From contig JAOUGG010000023.1 of the NCBI GenBank assembly GCA_029857855.1, forward strand, positions 1-12,433: a stretch of 12,433 bases of DNA, in the 5' to 3' direction. The notes under the pieces were generated by a model. It worked only from the letters and a program-made list of their open reading frames with translations. It did no database searches and was not told the DNA's origin. Origin of the DNA: Acidimicrobiia bacterium (GTDB lineage Bacteria > Actinomycetota > Acidimicrobiia > Acidimicrobiales > SZUA-35). Position 1 is the stretch's first letter. The number at the start of each line of letters is the position of its first letter. Made by a program: the position numbers and the translations under genes. Positions 8,339-12,433 of this stretch are shown here, piece by piece.

Positions 8339-8550
8339 ACACCGGGCCGGAGGATCGGCGCGCCCGGCATGATTCTCGCGCTCGCATCCCGCCCCCACGC
8401 ACTCCTCGAGCTTTGTGCCGCCGACGACCCAGCAACCCAAACTTTGGGAGGTCTACGACCCCCCGGACGGGTCATCGCGGTCACAAAGTTCTGCATCGGG
8501 AGCCGGATCCGGCGGCAGTGGGACAGCTGCACCGGACACCGGGGAGCGCG
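8339..8550. other. Intergenic gap between convergent lipid genes, rich in inverted repeats
   Basis: This 212-bp gap separates the converging lipid kinase and phosphodiesterase genes. I see no credible gene or tRNA. It holds several symmetrical elements: CCGGGC (8342-8347) with GCCCGG (8362-8367), a weak terminator candidate just after the kinase stop; CCCAAACTTTGGG (8436-8448); and GCCGGATCCGGC (8502-8513), a perfect 12-bp palindrome 37 bp from the phosphodiesterase stop. Some of these probably terminate transcription from both sides, but none has a T-tract. Confidence 0.5.
8411..8490. repeat. Three related CTTTG elements in inverted arrangement
   Basis: CTTTGTG (8411-8417) pairs exactly with CACAAAG (8482-8488), and AACTTTG (8440-8446) pairs exactly with CAAAGTT (8484-8490). 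The right-hand copy can therefore pair with either left-hand copy, giving two mutually exclusive 7-bp stems. Whether this is a folded RNA, a binding site or chance is not known. Confidence 0.35.
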
Positions 8551-9288
8551 CTAGTCGAGGAGGCCGGCCTCGCCGAGCGTGACCGTGGCCAGCGCCGGGT
8601 CGTTGGTCATGATGCTGTCGACCCCCATTTCGGCCAAGGCGATCATCCGCTCGGGATCGTCGACCGTCCACACGTTGATCGCCAACCCCGCACGTCTCGC
8701 CCGATCGACGAACGACGTGTCGACCATGAGATCCTGAGGATTCACGGCGTCGAACCCGTGGGCCTCGACCCGGGCAATGGTCGAGGCCGGATCGACCTGG
8801 CCCCAGACAAGCAGACCGAGCGGTATGTCCGGCTCGACGGAGCGGATCTTGATCAGGTTGTCGACGTTGAACGACGACACGAGCAGCTTGTCGGCAAACG
8901 AGGGCGCCTTGCCGTCGTCGGCGGACTCGAAGCCGAGGAGGTAGGACGTGACCAGTCCGGCGACGGCGAGGGAGATCGTCTCGGCGGCGTCGTAGTCGGG
9001 CTCGTCGGGCAGATTCTTGATCTCGACGTTGACCCAGAGGTCGCCGGCCATGTCGAGCACCTCGGCCAGCGTCGGCAGCCACTCGGGCAGCTCCGAGGCG
9101 GGAAGCTCCGAGATCAGTCGACCGTCGGCCAGATGGGCGTCGTGATGTACGACGAGGACGTCGTCGGCCGAACGCCGGACGTCGAGCTCGAGACCCGCTG
9201 CCCCGTGGGTTCGGGCGGCCTCGAAGGCCTCGAGGGTGTTCTCCTTGAAGGCGGCCGAAGCCCCCCGGTGTGCCACAACCATCACCAT
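8551..9288 (-). CDS. Glycerophosphodiester phosphodiesterase (GDPD family)
   Basis: A 245-residue GDPD TIM-barrel enzyme that hydrolyses glycerophosphodiesters (deacylated phospholipids) to glycerol-3-phosphate and an alcohol. Seen: VVAHRGAS with His7 and Arg8, KENTLEAF with Glu16, GLELDVRRSADD with Glu34 and Asp36, VVHHDAHL with His49, VNVEIKN with Glu89 and Lys91, SSFN, INVWTVDDPERM, and VDSIMTNDPA near the end. These cover the catalytic histidines and metal ligands of the family. No signal peptide is visible and the length is short, so it resembles cytosolic UgpQ rather than periplasmic GlpQ. The first ATG (9288) has TAGGGT 6 nt upstream and the third codon (9282) is also ATG; the longer form is given. 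It is divergent from whiB1 and convergent with the lipid kinase. Confidence 0.95.
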   Translation of the reverse strand: MVMVVAHRGASAAFKENTLEAFEAARTHGAAGLELDVRRSADDVLVVHHDAHLADGRLISELPASELPEWLPTLAEVLDMAGDLWVNVEIKNLPDEPDYDAAETISLAVAGLVTSYLLGFESADDGKAPSFADKLLVSSFNVDNLIKIRSVEPDIPLGLLVWGQVDPASTIARVEAHGFDAVNPQDLMVDTSFVDRARRAGLAINVWTVDDPERMIALAEMGVDSIMTNDPALATVTLGEAGLLD

Positions 9289-9294
9289 CGCACC

Positions 9295-9300
9295 ACCCTA
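9295..9300 (-). promoter_or_regulatory. Candidate -10 box for the glycerophosphodiesterase gene
   Basis: TAGGGT on the minus strand lies 6 nt before the ATG at 9288, or 12 nt before the in-frame ATG at 9282. The same bases (TAGGGTGG) could serve as a weak SD, so the leaderless reading is less secure here than for neighbouring genes. Confidence 0.3.
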
Positions 9301-9450
9301 CTCAAACGGCGGTGTCACCCGACAGATCGAGATGACCGAGGCCTTCCCGTTATGCGGGACAAAACCCCCGGAAACCGAGCGAAATCCTTCCGTTCGATGA
9401 CAAAACGGCAAGAATCGACATCTTTCAGTCAGATTTCCGACACAGAACTC

Positions 9451-9480
9451 TTTACGAAGATCTAAGTATTCGTCTAGTGT
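9451..9480 (+). promoter_or_regulatory. Candidate sigma70-type promoter of whiB1
   Basis: TTTACG (9451-9456) and TAGTGT (9475-9480) are separated by 18 bp and lie in the AT-rich part of the gap, giving an expected start near 9487 and a leader of about 120 nt. A long leader with a strong SD sets whiB1 apart from most neighbours, which appear leaderless. Other hexamers nearby (for example around TAAGTATT) could also act. Confidence 0.4.
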
Positions 9481-9606
9481 GACGTTCACGAGGCGTTTAC
9501 CCAGCCTGCCCGCCGAGCACACCCGGCCGGCATCTGCATCGACGGCTCAACAACTTCACAGAACACCATCTCAAAGACATCGACCACTCACGGTAAGGGA
9601 GGAAAC

Positions 9607-9954
9607 GTGACAGTCGTAGGTTCTCGAGAGGGCTCACCCGTACTCGAATTCGGTGAATTCGAGGTCATCGCACAGCGAGTGGGCAACGGCGAGTACATCC
9701 ATGACCCAGAATTCCGTTGGCGGCACAACGCAGCCTGCCGGGACACCAGCCCCGAGCTGTTCTTTCCCGTTGGCACAACGGGCCAGGCGGTCGAACAGAT
9801 CGCAGCCGCCAAGGCCGTCTGCACCGGCTGCCCGGCCAGAGTCCCCTGCCTCGAATACGCTCTGGCCACCAACCAGGACTCAGGCGTCTGGGGCGCAACC
9901 TCGGAGGAGGATCGACGCCACCTCCGCCGCACCCATATCAGCCGCCGCCGCTGA
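9607..9954 (+). CDS. whiB1: WhiB family Fe-S transcriptional regulator, WhiB1/WblE-like
   Basis: A 115-residue WhiB protein. The four cluster ligands are Cys44, Cys72, Cys75 and Cys81 (C-X27-C-X2-C-X5-C), which bind a [4Fe-4S] cluster. The run CRDTSPELFFPVG, then AAKAVCTGCP, then NQDSGVWGAT, then a basic tail HLRRTHISRRR, resembles mycobacterial WhiB1, whose cluster reacts with nitric oxide and which binds the primary sigma factor. The usual GVWGG turn reads GVWGA here (residues 93-97). About 37 residues precede the conserved WRH, which starts almost immediately in WhiB1; the GTG at 9607 is supported by the SD AAGGGAGGA, while an in-frame GTG at 9679 would give a 91-residue protein nearer the usual size. 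Its convergent neighbour is pdtaS, as in M. tuberculosis. The family is certain; the WhiB1 orthology rests on motif and synteny. Confidence 0.93.
   Translation: MTVVGSREGSPVLEFGEFEVIAQRVGNGEYIHDPEFRWRHNAACRDTSPELFFPVGTTGQAVEQIAAAKAVCTGCPARVPCLEYALATNQDSGVWGATSEEDRRHLRRTHISRRR
9643..9663. repeat. Perfect inverted repeat inside the 5' coding region of whiB1
   Basis: CTCGAATTC (9643-9651) and GAATTCGAG (9655-9663) are exact reverse complements around the trinucleotide GGT, giving 9-bp arms with a 3-nt spacer. It begins 36 nt into the coding sequence and encodes LEFGEFE, part of the extra N-terminal segment. It could be a tight mRNA hairpin near the ribosome or a dyad operator; if translation began at the GTG at 9679 it would lie just upstream of the gene. 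Confidence 0.7.
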
Positions 9955-9993
9955 CATCAGCCGCCGCCGCTGACATCAGCCGGCGCCGCTGAC
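9937..9993. repeat. Three tandem 19-bp repeats at the 3' end of whiB1
   Basis: The unit ATCAGCCGCCGCCGCTGAC occurs three times head to tail (9937-9955, 9956-9974, 9975-9993); the third differs at one base (9983, C to G). The first copy is the last five codons and stop of whiB1 (ISRRR-stop) plus one base. Each unit also holds the small dyad TCAGC / GCTGA. Because 19 is not a multiple of three, the TGA stops fall in three different frames. Confidence 0.9.
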
Positions 9994-9997
9994 CATT

Positions 9998-10016
9998 TCG
10001 GTCGGCTTCCGACCGA
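9998..10016. terminator. Hairpin terminator between convergent whiB1 and pdtaS
   Basis: TCGGTCGG and CCGACCGA form a perfect 8-bp stem with a 3-nt loop (CTT). It lies 43 nt after the whiB1 stop and 89 nt beyond the pdtaS stop, so it can act on both strands. There is no T-tract on either side. Confidence 0.6.
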
Positions 10017-10028
10017 TCCACCAAGTCG

Positions 10029-10095
10029 CACCGGTCTCCGGTGTCCACCCTGCCGACCACGCGAGGCCCGTTGCGCTGACCGCTCCTGTGGTCAG
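10029..10095. repeat. Two further short hairpins ahead of the pdtaS stop
   Basis: CACCGG-TCT-CCGGTG (10029-10043) has a 6-bp stem and 3-nt loop. CTGACC (10076-10081) pairs with GGTCAG (10090-10095) across 8 nt, ending 10 nt past the pdtaS stop in its direction of transcription. The second is the nearest terminator candidate for pdtaS. Both stems are short. Confidence 0.4.
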
Positions 10096-10105
10096 GTCGC
10101 CGCGG

Positions 10106-11572
10106 CTACTGGTCCTCGACCGTCCGGACCGTGACCTGGGCCACCGTTCCGCCACCTTCGCCGCGGGCGGGAAAAATCTGCAGGTCGCCTTCGAGTTCGC
10201 CGCTGATGATCGTCCGGATGATGGTAAGACCCAAGCCGCCGTGTTCGGCGACGTCGAAGTCGTTGGCGACGCCGACCCCATTGTCGTAGACCCGTACGAC
10301 CAGATCGGTTGACGAGGGGGCCAGCTCGACCGTGATGGCGCCCGGTCCGGAACCCGACGGAAACCCGTGCTCGACCGCGTTCTGCAGCAGCTCGGTCACG
10401 ACCACGGCCAGCGAGCTGGCCTTGCTGGCCGGAAGCGCCGTGCCCTCCCCCACCAGCCGAAATTCGATCCGGCTGTCGGAGCTCACCATGGTCGTTCGGG
10501 CCATCTCCACGATCGGTTGGACCACCTCTCGGAACACGACCTGATCACCGCCACCGGCGGCAAGGCGTTCGTGGACGACGGCGATCGCCGCAATCCGGCG
10601 GACGGCCTCCTCGATCGCCGCCTTGGCCTCCTCCGACTCGAGTCGCCGGCTCTGGATCCGCAACAACGACGACACAGTCTGCAGGTTGTTCTTCACACGA
10701 TGGTGAATCTCCCGGATGGTCGTGTCCATCGACACGAGCAGGCGATCCCGGCGACGCAGCTCCGACACGTCGCGGATCAGCACCAGGGCCCCGGTCACCT
10801 GCGAGTGCTCGAGAAGGGGCAGGATCCTGGCCAGGATCGTCACGGATTCGCTCCGTTGGATCTCGTCGATGACGGGAACCTGGAGACGGTACGCCCCGGC
10901 CACCACATCACCGTCGAAACCCAGATCCTCGACCTTCCGGCCGACGATCCTGCCGTTGTAGCCGATGCGGTGGACCGCCGAGATCGCATTTGGTGAGGAG
11001 TAGTCGACGCGGGAATCGCGATCGAGCACCATCGTTCCGTCTCCGACCCTGGGGGTCTCCTCGGTGATGGCACCCTCAAACGGGAACGGAAACGTGCCGT
11101 CGACGATCATGCGGGCCAATCGCCGGAAGGCCGCGTAGTACGCCTGTTCCAACTCACTCGGGGCGTAGCTGTCGCGTACTCTCCGATAGGCGAGCACCAC
11201 CGCAATCCGCCGGCCCTCGTGGTTGACCGGCACGGCCAGGATCGTGGCCCGGCGGCCATCGGGCTCGACGAGTGACTCCAACTCCACGATGCGTCCCAAC
11301 TCGTGGGCCCGCTGGTAGCCCTGGAACCGGTGGTGGTCGACGACCGTGCCGATGAGATCCTCGACGAACAGTGTGGGAGCGGTTGTGGGCCGGATCTGCC
11401 CGAGCACCACCACCTGGTCAGGTTCGGCCCCCACCGCTGGAGCACACACCAGAAGATCGGCGAATCCGAGGTCGGCCAGCGGTGACCACGACCCGACCAG
11501 GCGCCGGAGGTGGGCCCGGCCCGCAGCGCCGAGTGTGGTGTGCTTCCGGGCCAGATCACTCAGTGTGGCCAT
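10106..11572 (-). CDS. pdtaS: PdtaS-type sensor histidine kinase (GAF-PAS-HisKA_2-HATPase)
   Basis: A 488-residue cytoplasmic histidine kinase with no membrane segment. Seen: an N-terminal GAF-like region (about 1-160), a PAS domain (about 175-275, with VLDRDSRVDYSSPNAISA and ending LIRDVSELRRRD), the HisKA_2 phosphoacceptor motif IREIHHRVKNNLQ at 286-298 (His290/His291), then an HATPase_c domain with the N box ELLQNAVEHGF (Asn398), DNGVGV (430-435) and GGLGLTII (445-452). The order, length and motif match M. tuberculosis PdtaS (Rv3220c), which phosphorylates the ANTAR RNA-binding regulator PdtaR; no such regulator is encoded here. It converges on whiB1, also as in M. tuberculosis. Its ATG lies 6 nt after the stop of the ArsA-like gene, so an operon is likely, but a TACTCT box 8 nt upstream suggests its own promoter too. 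Confidence 0.93.
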   Translation of the reverse strand: MATLSDLARKHTTLGAAGRAHLRRLVGSWSPLADLGFADLLVCAPAVGAEPDQVVVLGQIRPTTAPTLFVEDLIGTVVDHHRFQGYQRAHELGRIVELESLVEPDGRRATILAVPVNHEGRRIAVVLAYRRVRDSYAPSELEQAYYAAFRRLARMIVDGTFPFPFEGAITEETPRVGDGTMVLDRDSRVDYSSPNAISAVHRIGYNGRIVGRKVEDLGFDGDVVAGAYRLQVPVIDEIQRSESVTILARILPLLEHSQVTGALVLIRDVSELRRRDRLLVSMDTTIREIHHRVKNNLQTVSSLLRIQSRRLESEEAKAAIEEAVRRIAAIAVVHERLAAGGGDQVVFREVVQPIVEMARTTMVSSDSRIEFRLVGEGTALPASKASSLAVVVTELLQNAVEHGFPSGSGPGAITVELAPSSTDLVVRVYDNGVGVANDFDVAEHGGLGLTIIRTIISGELEGDLQIFPARGEGGGTVAQVTVRTVEDQ

Positions 11573-11578
11573 GGCGTC

Positions 11579-12433
11579 TCAGAGTACCGGATCGCTCGAA
11601 TCGGCCTTGGATCGCCATGGTTCCGCCGCAGCCTCGTCAGTCAGGGCGACCAGGTCCTCCAGCCGGTTCACGCCACCGCTCAGACGGGGCAGAAGGCAGA
11701 GCCCCGTGCCCTTGGGCAGCCGCATCTCGACCGCGGGTGTGGCCGCCATCAGCCCGAGCACCGCCGCTCGTAATGAAGCGTCGTCGAGGGCCTCGACGTC
11801 GCCGGCGTCGATACGAAGGTCGAGCGTGACCCGATCGATCCCACCGCCGGCGGGTTCGATGCCGACCTCGGTCAGTGGCAGCAGGCGATTCACCACCACG
11901 ACGTCGTTGCCGGCCTCCACGGGCTCGGGAACGTGCCCCGAGTCGGCGGCCCTGACCTCGACCATGGCCGACGTCGGCGACGCCAGCAGCCGTTCGACGG
12001 CGTCGATACGTTCCACGAGGCGGGGCCGCAACCGGGCGAACAGCATGAAGAACTCGCCGATCCGGTCGAGGAAATCGGTTCCCAGGAGCCGTCGGGCAAC
12101 CAGCTGGAACGGACGGGAGGCGAACCTGGTCACACCGCCTCCGACACCGGCGGTCAACCAGCGGAGCAGCCGGCTGTCGAAGAACTGGCTGAGCCGACCG
12201 GGGGCGGCGAACAGGTCGTCGGCATGGTTGCCGGGTGGTGTGTCCACGATGATCAGATCGAACCGGCCGTCGTCGAGCAGGAGGAGATGATCGAGCGCCA
12301 CGTAGTCGTGGCTGGCCACAAAACGAGTCGTGAGCGAGCGGTACAGGCCGTTGGCCAGCAGGTCCTCTGCGGTGGTCATGTCCGGGGCGCAGTTGCGAAC
12401 GAGCTGATCCCAGGCCGAACTCATCTCCACCAT
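11579..12433 (-). CDS. ArsA/GET3-family ATPase, C-terminal part (truncated by window end)
   Basis: The frame is open to the last base of the window; 284 residues are visible, beginning at a Met that is probably internal. Seen: FDLIIVDTPPGNHADDLF at 58-75 with Asp64, the Walker B/switch II segment of ArsA-type ATPases, then APGRLSQFFDSRLLRWL, a hydrophobic helical region, VVVVNRLLPL near 187-196, and a closing LPRLSGGVNRLEDLVAL. Upstream residues such as SSAWDQLVRNCAPD and ANGLYRSL match the region that follows the P-loop and switch I in actinobacterial ArsA-like proteins (Rv3679/Rv3680 type). The Walker A loop is missing, so the 5' end lies outside. Such ATPases are often paired and annotated as anion-transporting, but arsenite transport should not be assumed: no arsenic genes are visible. 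pdtaS follows after 6 nt. Confidence 0.85.
   Translation of the reverse strand: MVEMSSAWDQLVRNCAPDMTTAEDLLANGLYRSLTTRFVASHDYVALDHLLLLDDGRFDLIIVDTPPGNHADDLFAAPGRLSQFFDSRLLRWLTAGVGGGVTRFASRPFQLVARRLLGTDFLDRIGEFFMLFARLRPRLVERIDAVERLLASPTSAMVEVRAADSGHVPEPVEAGNDVVVVNRLLPLTEVGIEPAGGGIDRVTLDLRIDAGDVEALDDASLRAAVLGLMAATPAVEMRLPKGTGLCLLPRLSGGVNRLEDLVALTDEAAAEPWRSKADSSDPVL
11581..11586 (-). promoter_or_regulatory. Candidate -10 box of a leaderless promoter for pdtaS
   Basis: TACTCT on the minus strand lies exactly 8 nt before the pdtaS ATG and overlaps the first base of the stop codon (TGA) of the upstream ATPase gene. No good SD precedes the ATG. It would allow pdtaS to be transcribed separately from the ATPase gene. 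Confidence 0.35.

Larger units (their letters stand above)
9289..9606. other. Divergent promoter region between the phosphodiesterase and whiB1
   Basis: This 318-bp non-coding stretch is visibly richer in A and T than its surroundings, most clearly from about 9390 to 9475, as expected for a promoter region. It holds the presumed whiB1 promoter, a leader of roughly 120 nt, and at its right end a strong SD (AAGGGAGGA, 9595-9603). Within the leader, GTGA and TCAC (9479-9489) form a small interrupted repeat. A 74-codon open frame on the minus strand (9298-9522) has no recognisable content and is not called. Confidence 0.6.

Noticed and set aside
8369..8554. A 61-codon open frame in the gap between the lipid genes
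   Set aside because: No SD at proper spacing, no recognisable protein, poor codon bias for this genome, and it spans the inverted repeats. A real small protein cannot be fully excluded.
7912..9465. A 517-codon open frame on the plus strand
   Set aside because: It runs through the lipid kinase gene in another frame, the repeat-rich gap and the antisense of the phosphodiesterase gene. Its translation is Arg/Gly-rich with no recognisable motif, whereas the genes it overlaps have complete family motifs.
9479..9489. GTGA-CGT-TCAC as a CRP/cAMP-receptor site in the whiB1 promoter, as known for M. tuberculosis whiB1
   Set aside because: The CRP consensus TGTGA-N6-TCACA needs a 6-nt spacer. Here the half-sites are 3 nt apart, so it does not fit.
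9298..9522. A 74-codon open frame ahead of the phosphodiesterase gene on the minus strand
   Set aside because: It begins at a GTG without an SD, covers the presumed whiB1 promoter and has no known motif.
11579..12433. The ATPase fragment as a complete gene starting at the final ATG of the window
   Set aside because: It lacks the P-loop and switch I that ArsA-type proteins need, and its first residues match the interior of homologues.

Overview
The window is a GC-rich, gene-dense chromosomal segment, most likely from an actinobacterium. A WhiB-family Fe-S regulator is present, a family essentially confined to Actinomycetota and their phages. The whiB1-like gene converges on a pdtaS-type sensor kinase, the same arrangement as Rv3219/Rv3220c in Mycobacterium tuberculosis. 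Codon bias and probable leaderless promoters fit a member of the Acidimicrobiia, but that class assignment is inference. I see no insertion sequences, phage genes, CRISPR arrays, tRNA or rRNA.

Layout: (1) 1-3964, minus strand: an AddB-like nuclease subunit, then (4-bp overlap) the N-terminal part of an AddA/UvrD-like helicase cut by the window start, together a RecBCD/AddAB-type end-processing machine. (2) 4035-5381, minus: an M20 metallopeptidase. (3) 5419-7241, minus: the etfB-etfA electron-transfer flavoprotein operon with a hairpin terminator behind it. (4) 7370-8338, plus: a diacylglycerol/lipid kinase, divergent from etfBA. (5) 8339-8550: a 212-bp intergenic gap rich in inverted repeats. 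(6) 8551-9288, minus: a glycerophosphodiester phosphodiesterase. (7) 9289-9606: an AT-richer divergent promoter region, then whiB1 on plus (9607-9954). (8) 9955-10105: a hairpin-dense convergent gap that begins with three 19-bp tandem repeats derived from the whiB 3' end. (9) 10106-11572, minus: pdtaS. (10) 11579-12433, minus: the C-terminal part of an ArsA/GET3-type ATPase cut by the window end.

Functionally this is mostly conserved housekeeping: DNA break processing, peptide turnover, flavin electron transfer, lipid phosphorylation and headgroup hydrolysis, and redox/nitric-oxide-type regulation (WhiB1, PdtaS). I do not see a clearly new multi-gene system. The signals least explained by ordinary annotation sit around whiB1: a perfect 9-bp-arm palindrome in its early coding region, a triple repeat that closes all three reading frames with the same tail, and a run of hairpins before pdtaS. 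A recurring TAnnnT element 6-8 nt upstream of five start codons suggests widespread leaderless transcription.
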